Source of the DNA: DASZQY01 sp963843565
GTDB lineage: Bacteria; Pseudomonadota; Alphaproteobacteria; Rhizobiales; Kaistiaceae
NCBI GenBank assembly: GCA_963843565.1
Contig: CAWJKY010000001.1
Span: 62,001 to 126,000, forward strand
Direction: 5' to 3'
DNA length: 64,000 nt
Shown piece by piece: positions 36,821 through 48,027 of this stretch (the first letter of the stretch is position 1; each line of letters begins with the position of its first letter). The notes under the pieces are model-generated. The model was not told the origin of the DNA, did not search any database, and saw nothing but the letters and a program-made list of their open reading frames with translations. Position numbers and translations under genes: made by a program.

Positions 36821-38032
36821 ATGCGGCACACACGGTCTCTGCTCGGTTTTCTGATTGTCGCGCTGGTGCTTGGGCTGGCGCCGGCCGTGGCGTCTGCGGC
36901 GCAGTCGCCGGCGGCCTGGGTCAAGGCGTTCTGGCCGACAGCCAAGGCGGCCGGCGTTTCCTGGAGCGTCTACAACCGCGCCCTCGGCGATTTCGAGCCC
37001 GATCCCGACGTCATCAAGCGTGCTGGCGCGCAGGCCGAGTTCAACATGGCCATCTGGGACTACATGGACCAGATGGTCTCCGACGACCGCATTACACAGG
37101 GCCTGGCGGCGTTGCAGCAATACGGCGGGCTGCTGGGGCGTATCGAGAAGGCCTACGGCGTCGACCGCTACACCGTGCTCGCGGTGTGGGGCATCGAGAG
37201 CCACTACGGCGCAGTCTTCTCGAACCCGCGTCTGGTCAAGGGCACGATCCGTTCGCTGGCCACCCTTGCGTACAACGGCGGACGCCTCGCCAGCTTCGGC
37301 CGCAAGCAGCTTGTCGCGGCGCTGAAGATCGTTCAGCGCGGCGACGTCGATGTCGACAAGATGTACGGCTCGTGGGCCGGCGCCATGGGCCAGACCCAGT
37401 TCATCCCGACGACGTTTCTCGCCTATGCGGTCGATTTCGACGGCGATGGCCACCGCAACATCTGGACATCGAACGCCGACGCGCTCGCCTCGACGGCGGC
37501 GTTTCTCAAGAAATCCGGCTGGCAGAGCGGCGAGACGTGGGGCTACGAGGTGACCGTGCCGACGGCGCTCTACGGCAAGAAGCAGGGCACCCATACGATC
37601 GGACAATGGATCGACCGCGGCGTGCGCCGGGCGAACGGCGCCGCGTTCCCGCGCAAGAGCGACACGGCGACCCTTTACCTGCCCAACGGACGCCAGGGGC
37701 CGGCGTTCCTGCTGCTGGCCAACTTCCGTGTCATCAAGCGCTACAACGCCTCAAATTCCTATGCGCTCGCCGTCGGCCATCTGTCGGACCGGCTGCGCGG
37801 CTATGGGCCGTTCATCGCGTCGTGGCCGCCGCACGAGAAGCCGTTCAGTTTGGAGGAGGCGCGGCGCATGCAGGTCGCGCTGATGATGGCCGGCTATTAC
37901 AGCGGCGCCATCGACGGCGACCTCGGCAGCGGCAGCCGCGACGCCATCCGCGAATACCAGCGCTCGATCGGCGAGAACCCCGATGGGGTGCCCACCCGGG
38001 CGCTGTTGCAGAGGTTGGAGCGAGGCAGGTAG
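36821..38032 (+). CDS. MltB-family lytic murein transglycosylase
   Basis: Cleaves the peptidoglycan glycan chain to leave 1,6-anhydro ends. The 403-residue periplasmic protein has a signal peptide (residues 1-26), a catalytic domain with Glu126 in VWGIESHYG, the MGQTQFIPTTFLAYAVDFDG signature, and a C-terminal peptidoglycan-binding domain (about 340-400, AGYYSGAIDGDLGSGSRDAI). The ATG at 36821 has GGGAG upstream. Followed after 10 bases by a DUF459 gene, a pairing usual in Rhizobiales. Confidence 0.92.
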   Translation: MRHTRSLLGFLIVALVLGLAPAVASAAQSPAAWVKAFWPTAKAAGVSWSVYNRALGDFEPDPDVIKRAGAQAEFNMAIWDYMDQMVSDDRITQGLAALQQYGGLLGRIEKAYGVDRYTVLAVWGIESHYGAVFSNPRLVKGTIRSLATLAYNGGRLASFGRKQLVAALKIVQRGDVDVDKMYGSWAGAMGQTQFIPTTFLAYAVDFDGDGHRNIWTSNADALASTAAFLKKSGWQSGETWGYEVTVPTALYGKKQGTHTIGQWIDRGVRRANGAAFPRKSDTATLYLPNGRQGPAFLLLANFRVIKRYNASNSYALAVGHLSDRLRGYGPFIASWPPHEKPFSLEEARRMQVALMMAGYYSGAIDGDLGSGSRDAIREYQRSIGENPDGVPTRALLQRLERGR

Positions 38033-38042
38033 GATTTCGCCC

Positions 38043-39233
38043 ATGATCCGCCGCCCGGTGCTTGCGGTCGTGTTGATGGCGTTGGGGCTCGCCCTGACGG
38101 CAACGGTGGCTTCGGCGCCGGCGGAGGCGCAGGGGCTGCTCGACCGGCTTTTCGGAGGCCCGTCGGTCGCTCCGTCGCCGGTGCCACAGCCGCAGCCATC
38201 GCGACGGCCAGGCGGGCTGCTCGATCTTCTCTTCGGGGCGCCGGGCTCGATGGCCCCGCCTGTGGATATGCCCAACAGCCCGCCGGCGCGCGTCGGGCCG
38301 CCGCCGGTCGCGGCAACCAAGGTCATCCCCAAGGACCCCAACGCGCGCAAGATTCTGGTGGTTGGCGATTTCATCGCCGGCGGCCTCGCCTGGGGGCTCG
38401 ACCAGACCTTCGCCGAGGAGCCGCGACTGGCGGTCGTCGATCGCTCGAATGCCGGGTCGGGGCTGGTGCGCGACGACGTCTACGACTGGAACGCGGAACT
38501 CCTGAATGTCCTCAACAGCGAGCGGCCCGACGTGGTGATCGTTGCCCTTGGTGCCAACGATCGCCAGGCGATCCGCGCGGGCGACGGACAGCTTGCGCCG
38601 CACACGCCGGAGTGGGACGCGGCCTACGCCCGGCGGCTCGCCAGCTTCGTCGAGACGCTCAAGGTCTATGGCCGTCCGTTCTTCTGGGTCGGCGTCCCGC
38701 CGATGCGGGTCACCGCGGCGTTGCGCGACATGCTCGCTTTCAACAGCCTCTATCAGCCGGCCGTAGAAGGTGCGGGCGGCCACTTCGTCGATATCTGGAA
38801 CGGCTTCACCGACGAGAACGGCAACTACATCTCGTCGGGGCCGGACGTCGAGGGGCAGCTGAGGGCGCTGCGCACCAGCGACGGCATCAACTTCACCCGC
38901 GCCGGCCGGCTGAAGCTCGCCTTCTATGTCGAACGCGAGATTCACCGCCAGACCGGGCTCGGCGCCGGATCGGTCGATCTGGTCACGTCGACCGATCAGC
39001 GAAGCCACATCGAGATCGGCCCGGACGGCAAGAAGCGGCTGGTCGGTCCGGTGATCTCGCTCTCCGATCCGCTGCCGGGTGCCAGCAGCGTGCTGGCCGG
39101 CGGTCCCACTGCGCGACCGGCGGTGGAGACCAGCCCGCGCTACCGCCTGGTCGTCAAGGGCGACGCATTGCCGGTGGTGCCGGGCCGCGCCGACGATTTC
39201 AGCTGGCCGCGCGACGGCGCCGCGCAGAACTGA
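38043..39233 (+). CDS. DUF459 SGNH-hydrolase-like protein
   Basis: A 396-residue exported protein. After a signal peptide (residues 1-29) comes a Pro-rich region with a twice-repeated motif (GLLDRLFGGP near 31 and GLLDLLFGAP near 59), then an SGNH-like domain (about 100-310) with ILVVGDFIAGGLAWGL in block I, IVALGANDRQ in block III and TSDGINFTRAG in block V (D-G-x-x-x-T instead of the usual D-x-x-H). Block I reads GDF rather than GDS, so the serine nucleophile may be missing. Likely acts on cell-wall or envelope glycans with the upstream transglycosylase. Confidence 0.82.
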   Translation: MIRRPVLAVVLMALGLALTATVASAPAEAQGLLDRLFGGPSVAPSPVPQPQPSRRPGGLLDLLFGAPGSMAPPVDMPNSPPARVGPPPVAATKVIPKDPNARKILVVGDFIAGGLAWGLDQTFAEEPRLAVVDRSNAGSGLVRDDVYDWNAELLNVLNSERPDVVIVALGANDRQAIRAGDGQLAPHTPEWDAAYARRLASFVETLKVYGRPFFWVGVPPMRVTAALRDMLAFNSLYQPAVEGAGGHFVDIWNGFTDENGNYISSGPDVEGQLRALRTSDGINFTRAGRLKLAFYVEREIHRQTGLGAGSVDLVTSTDQRSHIEIGPDGKKRLVGPVISLSDPLPGASSVLAGGPTARPAVETSPRYRLVVKGDALPVVPGRADDFSWPRDGAAQN

Positions 39234-39330
39234 TCCTGCCGCCGCGCAATCGGTGACGCGCGGAATTGTGATGCCGGCGTCACGGAGCCCCGGCTATCCT
39301 GCTTGCCAGCAAACCCGGAGGAGAGACCCG

Positions 39331-40086
39331 TTGACCTTCGCTCCCGCGTTCCGTGCCGCCGTCGTTGCAGCCTTCGTGGCGCTTGCCGCGCCGGCCTTGG
39401 CGGACGACGCCATCCCGACCGATTCCGGTGGAGACCTCGTCGTCCATCCGATCCACCACGCCGCGCTGACGCTGACCTGGAACGGTATCGAGATTCTGGT
39501 CGATCCAGCGCCCCTCGGCCGGCCTGCCGATCCGGTTGCCGAGTTCAAGGCGCTGCCGGCCCCGCAGATCATCCTGGTCACCCATCTCCACGGCGATCAT
39601 TTCAATCTGCCGGTGCTGCAGGCCGTCTCGGGCGAGGCGACGTTGGTCGTGCCGCAGTCGGTGTTCGATCTGCTCACCCCCGAGCTCCAGAAGAAGGCCA
39701 GGGTGCTCGCCAACGGCGACACCACCAGCCTCGACGGCATCGGCATCGAAGCGATCCCGGCCTACAACTTCACGATCACCCGGCTGAAGTTCCACCCGAT
39801 CCACCGCGACAACGGCTACGTTCTGACCATCGGGGGAAAACGCATCTATATCGCCGGCGACACCGAGGACACGCCCGAGATGCGCGCCCTCCAGAATATC
39901 GACGTGGCGTTCCTCCCGATGAACCTGCCCTACACGATGGACGTCGCCCACGCCGCCGATGCGATCAGGACGTTCCGGCCGAAGATCACCTACCCCTATC
40001 ATTACACCGACAGCGACATCTCGCCGTTGCAGGCGCTGGTCGGGACGCTGTCCGAAATTCGCATTCGCGACTGGTATCCGAAGTAG
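39331..40086 (+). CDS. MBL-fold metal-dependent hydrolase
   Basis: A 251-residue exported metallo-beta-lactamase-fold protein. Residues 1-22 resemble a signal peptide (ending APALA). The metal motif THLHGDHFN gives H-x-H-x-D-H, with the later GDTEDTPEM aspartate and a PYHYTDSD histidine. This is the UlaG/RomA-like branch. Start is TTG at 39331, eight bases after GGAGGAGAG; an ATG at 39271 lacks a ribosome site and would bury the signal peptide. Substrate unknown. Confidence 0.83.
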   Translation: MTFAPAFRAAVVAAFVALAAPALADDAIPTDSGGDLVVHPIHHAALTLTWNGIEILVDPAPLGRPADPVAEFKALPAPQIILVTHLHGDHFNLPVLQAVSGEATLVVPQSVFDLLTPELQKKARVLANGDTTSLDGIGIEAIPAYNFTITRLKFHPIHRDNGYVLTIGGKRIYIAGDTEDTPEMRALQNIDVAFLPMNLPYTMDVAHAADAIRTFRPKITYPYHYTDSDISPLQALVGTLSEIRIRDWYPK

Positions 40087-40103
40087 GCGGGAAGGGGCGA
40101 CCG

Positions 40104-40736
40104 ATGAAGCTCTATACGCGCTGGCGCAATTCCGCCGGCGAGCGCGTGCGCATCGCGCTCAACCTCAAGGGGCTCGCCTATGAATATGTCCCGGCGGGCT
40201 CGCTTGCCCCGGGTGAATACGCGCGCCTCAATCCGCAGCAGTTGCTCCCAACCCTCGAGGTCGACGGGCGGTTCATCGCGCAATCGTCGGCGATCCTCGA
40301 ATTCCTGGAGGAGACCCATCCCGAGCCGTCGCTGCTTCCCGCCGATCCGGTGTTGCGCGCCCAAGCCCGCGCCTTCGGCGCCCACGTCGCGGCGGAGATG
40401 CACGCGATGACCGTCAACCGGGTGCGCAACTTCGTCAGCGACGATCTCGGCCTCGGCGAGACCGGCGTCGATCGCTGGATCCATCACTGGCTGACACTCG
40501 GTTTCACGGCGCTGGAAGCCACGCTTGCGGCGCGGGTGACCGATTGGCCGTTCTGCTTCGGCGAGGCGCCGGGCTGGGCCGACCTGCACCTCATCCCGCA
40601 GCTTTCCAACGGCCGCCGCCTCGGCTGCGACGTGACGGCCTACACACGGCTCCTCGCCGTCGAGGCGAACTGCGTGGCCCTCGATGCATTCATCCGTGCA
40701 CGGCCCGACCAGCAGGTGGACGCACCGGCGGAATGA
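40104..40736 (+). CDS. maiA: Glutathione S-transferase, zeta-like
   Basis: A 210-residue soluble GST. The N-terminal thioredoxin-like domain begins KLYTRWRNSAGERVRIALNL, where the zeta class normally has SSCSYRVRIAL; here the Ser/Cys pair is replaced by SAGE. NPQQLLPTLEVDGRFIAQSSA and APGWADLHLIPQL fit maleylacetoacetate isomerase. The changed active-site loop makes a different substrate possible, so the symbol is tentative. Ribosome site GGAAGGGG precedes the ATG. It follows the MBL gene by 17 bases. Confidence 0.72.
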   Translation: MKLYTRWRNSAGERVRIALNLKGLAYEYVPAGSLAPGEYARLNPQQLLPTLEVDGRFIAQSSAILEFLEETHPEPSLLPADPVLRAQARAFGAHVAAEMHAMTVNRVRNFVSDDLGLGETGVDRWIHHWLTLGFTALEATLAARVTDWPFCFGEAPGWADLHLIPQLSNGRRLGCDVTAYTRLLAVEANCVALDAFIRARPDQQVDAPAE

Positions 40737-41061
40737 GCGGCCCTAGCCGATCTCCATCGCCGGGTAAGGCCGGAGCGGCGGACTACACCATGGACATCGA
40801 GCATGCGGCGCCTTGGGCCATCGGTGACCCAAGACCAGCGGCCGGCCAGACGGCCTTCGTTTGCCCGGCCTGCCCACCGCTGGTAACCTGATGGTGTCGA
40901 AAAAGGCAGGGCTGGCTTGGTAGGCCCAGTCCCTTCTCGGACGAGAAGCTCTGCTCCGCGCTCAGCGTGAGAACCCGCGACATGGACCTGACACCATTGG
41001 TGCCGGGACATGTGGGCTTTGGACGGCTCAGTCGCATGTCACCGGCCGTGCGGAGAGAGAC
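40737..41061. other. Intergenic region without recognisable gene
   Basis: This 325-base stretch before the VOC gene has no convincing ORF. An 8-base inverted pair, ATGGTGTC at 40891-40898 and GACACCAT at 40990-40997, brackets about 90 bases and could be a remnant or chance. Confidence 0.4.
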
Positions 41062-41448
41062 ATGCGCCTGAATCACCTCGACATTCACGTTCTCCAGCCC
41101 ACAGCGACAGCGGACTTCCTGACCGCGCACCTTGGCCTGCGCGAGACCCATCGCGCCGACAATGGTCACCTCGTCATCCTTACCGACGGCGCTGGTTTCG
41201 AACTGGTGCTGAGCACCCCCGTAGAAGCCTTTGGCGCAACCAGTCAGACATCGCTGGAGTGGCACACCGGCCATATCGGATTCATTCTCGCCGATCGCGC
41301 CGAGGTCGACGCCACGCACGCACGAATGAGAGCTGCGGGGGTCACATCACTCGGAGAGCCGCGCGCGCTTCGGGGTGGCTGGTTGTTCTACTGCGTCGCG
41401 CCCGGCCATCTCCAGATCGAGGTCGGCGCGCGTGACCTTCGCGTCTGA
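41062..41448 (+). CDS. VOC-superfamily (glyoxalase/dioxygenase-like) protein
   Basis: A 128-residue single-domain VOC protein. MRLNHLDIHVLQPTATADFL supplies the first His metal ligand, GFELVLSTP an acidic residue, WHTGHIGFILADRAEVDATH the second His, and LQIEVGARD the final Glu, as in metal-dependent members. Substrate unknown (glyoxalase, dioxygenase and resistance roles all occur). It converges on gltD with a 17-base gap. Confidence 0.82.
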   Translation: MRLNHLDIHVLQPTATADFLTAHLGLRETHRADNGHLVILTDGAGFELVLSTPVEAFGATSQTSLEWHTGHIGFILADRAEVDATHARMRAAGVTSLGEPRALRGGWLFYCVAPGHLQIEVGARDLRV

Positions 41449-41465
41449 CGGCGGCGTCCCGCCGG

Positions 41466-42884
<1,419 letters not shown>

Positions 42885-42891
42885 GTGACTG

Positions 42892-45800
42892 TTACTCCGC
42901 AGCGCTGTGGAGCGCGGGCGAGGCCTCTTCCTGCGCCTTCAGCTCGGCCAGCGCACGGCGATATTCGACCGGCATGACCTTGCGGAACCGCGGCAGGTAG
43001 TCGCTCCAGTTGTCGAGAATGAGCCGCGCGCGATGCGACCCGGTGTAGTGGGCGTGGTTGGAAATGAGCTGGTAGAGGCGCGCGGCGTCGTTGCTGGTCA
43101 TGTCGCGCATGACGTCGATCAGCCCCTTGTGCTCGATGTCGCCGCCAGCGTGCATCAGGCGCTCGAGCAGCTCGTCCTCTTCCGGCACCGGCTCCAGTTC
43201 GACCATGGACAGGTTGCAGCGCGAGGCGAACGAATCGTCCTCGTCGAGCACGTAGGCGATGCCGCCCGACATGCCGGCCGCAAAGTTGCGTCCCGTGCGG
43301 CCGAGCACGACCACGACGCCGCCGGTCATGTATTCGCAGCAATGGTCGCCGGCGCCTTCCACGACCGCGACGGCGCCGGAGTTGCGGACGGCGAAGCGCT
43401 CGCCGGCGATGCCGCGGAAATAGGCTTCGCCGGCGATGGCGCCGTAGAGCACGGTGTTGCCGACGATGATCGACTCTTCCGGTACGGCGGCGGTCTCGTC
43501 CGACGGACGCACCACCACGCGGCCACCGGAAAGCCCCTTGCCGACGTAGTCGTTGGCCTGGCCGACCAGTTCCAGCGAAATGCCGGCGGCCAGCCACGCG
43601 CCAAAGCTCTGGCCGCCGGTGCCGGTCAGGCTGATGGCGATGGTGTCGGCGGGCAAGCCGGCGTAGCCGTAGCGCTTGGCGATCTCGCCGGAGAGCATGG
43701 CGCCGGCGGTGCGGTCGGTGTTGCGGATGGTGTCGACGATGCGGACCGGCTTCTTGTCGTCAAGCGCGGGGCGTGCGGCGGCGATGAAGCGCCGGTCGAG
43801 GATATCCTTGATCGGGTGATCCTGCTCTTCCGAGTGGAAGATCGCGACGCCGTCCGGCGCGTCAGGCTTGTGGAAGAGGCGCGAGAAGTCGAGCCCCTTG
43901 GCCTTCCAGTGACGCACGACCTCGGTCCGGTCGAGCATCTGCATCTGCCCGATCATTTCGGCGAACGTGCGGTAGCCGAGCGCGGCCATCGTCTCGCGGA
44001 CTTCCTCGGCGAGGAAGAACAGGTAGTTGATCACGTGCTCGGGCTTGCCGGTGAAGCGCTTCCTGAGCACCGGGTCCTGGGTGGCGATGCCGACCGGGCA
44101 GGTGTTCAGGTGGCACTTGCGCATCATCACGCAGCCGGAGGCGATCAGCGGCCCGGTCGACATGCCGAACTCGTCGGCGCCGAGCAGCGCGCCGATCACC
44201 ACGTCGCGGCCGGTGCGGATGCCGCCGTCGACCTGCACGGCGATGCGGCCGCGCAGGCGATTCTCGACCAGCGTCTGGTGAGTCTCGGAAAGGCCGATCT
44301 CCCACGGGCTGCCGGCGTGCTTGATGGAGGTGAGCGGCGAGGCGCCGGTGCCGCCCTCGTAGCCCGAGATCGTCACGTGATCGGCGCGCGCCTTGGCAAC
44401 GCCGGCGGCGACCGTGCCGACGCCGACCTCGGAGACCAGCTTCACCGACACCATGCCCGTCGGGTTGACGTTCTTGAGGTCGAAGATGAGCTGCGCCAGG
44501 TCCTCGATCGAATAGATGTCGTGGTGGGGCGGCGGCGAGATCAGGCCGACGCCGGGCGTCGAATGGCGCACGCGGGCGATCGTCGCGTCGACCTTGTGGC
44601 CGGGCAACTGGCCGCCTTCACCGGGCTTGGCGCCCTGGGCCATCTTGATCTGCATCATGTCGGAGTTGACGAGGTACTCCGCGGTCACGCCGAAGCGGCC
44701 GCTCGCCACCTGCTTGATGGCCGAGCGCATGGAATCGCCGTTGGGCAGCGGCGTGAAGCGGTCGGTCTCCTCGCCGCCTTCGCCGGTGTTCGACTTGGCG
44801 CCGATCCGGTTCATGGCGATGGCGAGCGTCGTGTGCGCCTCGCGGCTGATCGAGCCGAACGACATGGCACCGGTGGCGAAGCGCTTGACGATCTCCTTGG
44901 CCGGCTCGACTTCATCGAGCGGCACGGGCTTGCGGCCGTCTTCCTCGGCGCTGCGGATGCGGAACAGCGATCGGATGGTGAGGTACTTGTCCTCGGTCTC
45001 GTTCACCAGCCGCGCGAATTCGCGGTACTTGTCCTCGGCGTTGCCGCGCACGGCGTGCTGGAGCGCCGAGACGGTCTCGGAGCGCCAGACGTGCGCCTCG
45101 CCGCGCAGCCGTACCTGATAATCGCCGCCGACTTCGAGCGCGTTCGCCAGAACCGGCGAGGCGCCGAACGCGTCGGCGTGGCGGCGCACCGTCTCCTCGG
45201 CGATCTCGTCGAGGCCGGCGCCCTCGATGGTGGTGGCGGTGCCGGTGAAGTAGCGGTCGACAAAGCGCTGCGTCAGGCCGACGGCGTCGAAAATCTGGGC
45301 GCCGCAGTACGACTGATAGGTGGAGATGCCCATCTTGGACATCACCTTGAGGATGCCCTTGCCGATCGCCTTGATGTAGCGGTGCACGACCTCGTCGGCG
45401 TCGACTTCCTGGGGGAAGTCGCGACGCATGGCGGTCAGCGTCTCGAAGGCGAGGTAAGGGTTGATCGCCTCGGCGCCGTAGCCGGCGAGCACGCAGAAAT
45501 GGTGCACCTCGCGCGGGTCGCCGGTCTCCACGACCAGGCCGACGGAGGTCCGGAGGCCGCGCCGGATCAGGTGGTGGTGGACGCCGGCGGTGGCGAGCAG
45601 CGAGGGAATCGGAATCCGGTCCGGCCCGGTCATGCGGTCGGACAGGATGATGATGTTGATGCCGCCCTGGACCGCCTTCTCGGCGGCTGCGCACAGCGCG
45701 TCGAGCGCGCCGGCCATGCCGGCCGCGCCAGCATCCACCGGATATGTGATGTCGAGGGTCTTCGACTTGAACGGGTTGTCGTCCATGTCGCCGATCGAGC

Positions 45801-47625
45801 GGATCTTCTCGAGGTCCTCGTTGGTGAGGATGGGCTGGCGCACTTCGAGGCGCTTGCGCCGTCCCTGACCTTCGAGGTCGAGGATGTTGGGGCGCGGGCC
45901 GATGAACGAGACGAGGCTCATCACCAGTTCCTCGCGGATCGGATCGATCGGTGGGTTGGTGACCTGCGCGAAGTTCTGCTTGAAATAGGTGAAGAGCAGC
46001 CTGGAGCGATCCGACAGCGCCGAGATCGGCGCATCGTTGCCCATCGAGCCGATGCCTTCCTGGCCGGTGATGGCCATGGGCGACATGAGGATCTTCAGGT
46101 CTTCCTGGGTGTAGCCGAAGGCCTGCTGGCGATCGAGCAGGCTGACGTCCTGCCGGCTGGGCTTGGCGCCCACTTCCGGCAGGTCCTCCAGAACGATCTG
46201 GGTCTTGGCCAGCCACTTCTTGTAGGGGTGCGCCTTGGCGAGGCTCGCCTTGATCTCGTCGTCGGCGATGATGCGCTCTTCGTTGAGGTCGATGAGCAGC
46301 ATCTTGCCGGGCTGCAGGCGCCACTTCTGGACGATGCGCGACTCCTCGACCGGCAGCACGCCGGCCTCGGAGGCGAGGATCACCTCGTCGTCCTTGGTCA
46401 CCATGTAGCGCGACGGCCGGAGGCCGTTGCGGTCGAGGGTGGCGCCGATCTGCTGGCCGTCGGTGAAGGCGACGGCGGCCGGCCCGTCCCACGGCTCCAT
46501 GAGTGCGGCGTGGTATTCGTAGAAAGCGCGCCGCTCCTCGTCCATGAGCGGGTTTCCCGCCCAGGCTTCCGGAATGAGCGTCATCGCCGCGTGGGCGAGC
46601 GAGTAGCCGCCGCGCAGCAGGAACTCCAGCGCGTTGTCGAAACACGCGGTGTCCGACTGGCCCTCATACGAGATCGGCCAGAGCTTGGAGATGTCGTTGC
46701 CGAAGTAGTGCGACGAGACGCTCGCCTGGCGCGCCGCCATCCAGTTGACGTTGCCGCGCACCGTGTTGATCTCGCCGTTGTGGCAGACCAGTCGGTAGGG
46801 GTGGGCGAGACGCCACGACGGGAAGGTGTTGGTCGAGAAGCGCTGGTGGACGAGCGCGAGCGCCGACTGGAAGTCGGGGTCGCCGAGGTCCTGGTAGTAG
46901 GCGCCGAGCTGGAAGGCCAGGAACATGCCCTTGTAGACGAGCGTCCGGCACGACATCGACACGATGTAGAAGTCGTTCTTGAGGCCCGAATAGGCCGCGT
47001 AGATGCGCGCCGAGATGACCTTGCGCACGATGTAGAGCTTGCGCTCGAAATCGTCCTCGTCGGCGATGGCCGGGCCGCGCCCGATGAACACCTGGCGATG
47101 CTTGGGCTCGGTGGCGGCGACTTCCGGCGCCTTCGACAGGGAGGTGTTGTCGACCGGCACGTCGCGCCAGCCGATGAGCGTCTGGCCTTCCTCGGCAATG
47201 ACGGCCTCGACGATTCGCTCCATGTCGGCGCGCATGGCGTCGTCCCGGGGCATGAAGATCGCGGCGACGGCGTACTGGCCAAGCGCCGGCAGGGCGAAGC
47301 CGAGGCGGTCGGCTTCCTTCTGGAAGAAGCCGTGCGGAATCTGCACGAGGATGCCGGCGCCGTCTCCCATCAGCGGGTCGAAGCCGACCGCGCCGCGGTG
47401 GGTCAGGTTCTCGACGATCTTCAGGCCGTCCTCGACGATGCGATGCGACTTCCTGTTGTGCAGGTCGACAATGAAGCCGATGCCGCAGGAGTCGCGCTCG
47501 TGCAGCGGGTCGAAGAGACCCTTCGGCTGGGCGCGCAGCAGGGCCGGTGCGGGCAGGGCGCGTTTGTCCGCTGAAGCCGCGGCTCCACCGGTGATCGTCG
47601 CTGTGTCCGTGCCCATCTTGCCCAT
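42892..47625 (-). CDS. gltB: Glutamate synthase [NADPH] large subunit
   Basis: Makes two glutamates from glutamine and 2-oxoglutarate, the key step of ammonium assimilation. The 1577-residue protein has a 46-residue propeptide and then Cys47 in ERDSCGIGFIVDL, the glutaminase nucleophile exposed on maturation. The glutaminase domain runs to about 470, followed by a central domain, the FMN-binding synthase domain (about 880-1270) with the 3Fe-4S cysteines in CVMMRKCHLNTCPVGIA, and the GXGXG domain (about 1300-1550). Length fits the family. Plus-strand frames through the gene are shadows. Confidence 0.97.
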   Translation of the reverse strand: MGKMGTDTATITGGAAASADKRALPAPALLRAQPKGLFDPLHERDSCGIGFIVDLHNRKSHRIVEDGLKIVENLTHRGAVGFDPLMGDGAGILVQIPHGFFQKEADRLGFALPALGQYAVAAIFMPRDDAMRADMERIVEAVIAEEGQTLIGWRDVPVDNTSLSKAPEVAATEPKHRQVFIGRGPAIADEDDFERKLYIVRKVISARIYAAYSGLKNDFYIVSMSCRTLVYKGMFLAFQLGAYYQDLGDPDFQSALALVHQRFSTNTFPSWRLAHPYRLVCHNGEINTVRGNVNWMAARQASVSSHYFGNDISKLWPISYEGQSDTACFDNALEFLLRGGYSLAHAAMTLIPEAWAGNPLMDEERRAFYEYHAALMEPWDGPAAVAFTDGQQIGATLDRNGLRPSRYMVTKDDEVILASEAGVLPVEESRIVQKWRLQPGKMLLIDLNEERIIADDEIKASLAKAHPYKKWLAKTQIVLEDLPEVGAKPSRQDVSLLDRQQAFGYTQEDLKILMSPMAITGQEGIGSMGNDAPISALSDRSRLLFTYFKQNFAQVTNPPIDPIREELVMSLVSFIGPRPNILDLEGQGRRKRLEVRQPILTNEDLEKIRSIGDMDDNPFKSKTLDITYPVDAGAAGMAGALDALCAAAEKAVQGGINIIILSDRMTGPDRIPIPSLLATAGVHHHLIRRGLRTSVGLVVETGDPREVHHFCVLAGYGAEAINPYLAFETLTAMRRDFPQEVDADEVVHRYIKAIGKGILKVMSKMGISTYQSYCGAQIFDAVGLTQRFVDRYFTGTATTIEGAGLDEIAEETVRRHADAFGASPVLANALEVGGDYQVRLRGEAHVWRSETVSALQHAVRGNAEDKYREFARLVNETEDKYLTIRSLFRIRSAEEDGRKPVPLDEVEPAKEIVKRFATGAMSFGSISREAHTTLAIAMNRIGAKSNTGEGGEETDRFTPLPNGDSMRSAIKQVASGRFGVTAEYLVNSDMMQIKMAQGAKPGEGGQLPGHKVDATIARVRHSTPGVGLISPPPHHDIYSIEDLAQLIFDLKNVNPTGMVSVKLVSEVGVGTVAAGVAKARADHVTISGYEGGTGASPLTSIKHAGSPWEIGLSETHQTLVENRLRGRIAVQVDGGIRTGRDVVIGALLGADEFGMSTGPLIASGCVMMRKCHLNTCPVGIATQDPVLRKRFTGKPEHVINYLFFLAEEVRETMAALGYRTFAEMIGQMQMLDRTEVVRHWKAKGLDFSRLFHKPDAPDGVAIFHSEEQDHPIKDILDRRFIAAARPALDDKKPVRIVDTIRNTDRTAGAMLSGEIAKRYGYAGLPADTIAISLTGTGGQSFGAWLAAGISLELVGQANDYVGKGLSGGRVVVRPSDETAAVPEESIIVGNTVLYGAIAGEAYFRGIAGERFAVRNSGAVAVVEGAGDHCCEYMTGGVVVVLGRTGRNFAAGMSGGIAYVLDEDDSFASRCNLSMVELEPVPEEDELLERLMHAGGDIEHKGLIDVMRDMTSNDAARLYQLISNHAHYTGSHRARLILDNWSDYLPRFRKVMPVEYRRALAELKAQEEASPALHSAAE

Positions 47626-48027
47626 TGTCGACCCCTTCGCAGGTCCCCGTTACACACAGCACCGGCGCCTTGCGGGTCACGCGCCCGCTCACCGGCCGAT
47701 GCCTTGAACTCCGTTGGTCTCGCTGCCGTCTGGCGCGGCGTCCTGGGTTGTCCCCAGGCATTTTTCGGCCGCGGCACCGTCGGTTGTCCCCTGATCAACC
47801 CCGGCGGGCCGTCCCGCTGCGACCGCGATTTGGACAGTACTCCTGTCCTATCTGCCTCCTATGCCAGACTTCCGCCGTTTCCGCAAGCGTGGTGCGGCGT
47901 TGCGTTTCGCCCCGACCCGCCCCGCGCGGTTGTTTCGGAACATACAGCACAGCCACTTGGCAACAAAGTTGCGCGGAGGTTTCGGCGGGCTTGCGCCCCT
48001 GCGACGGAATCTCCACAAGATCGCGCC
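47626..48027. other. Divergent gap between gltB and threonine aldolase
   Basis: A 402-base non-coding region that must hold the gltB promoter. A perfect 6-bp inverted repeat, GGACAG (47832-47837) and CTGTCC (47843-47848), could be an operator. I see no gene or clear sigma-54 site. Confidence 0.4.

Noticed and set aside
40891..40997. ATGGTGTC/GACACCAT inverted pair as ends of a tiny mobile element
   Set aside because: Only eight bases match, no target duplication or internal gene is visible; chance is likely.
42907..47574. A 1,555-codon open frame on the plus strand
   Set aside because: It lies exactly opposite gltB, whose product is unmistakable; the long antisense frame comes from high GC at third positions. 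No known domain is visible in it.
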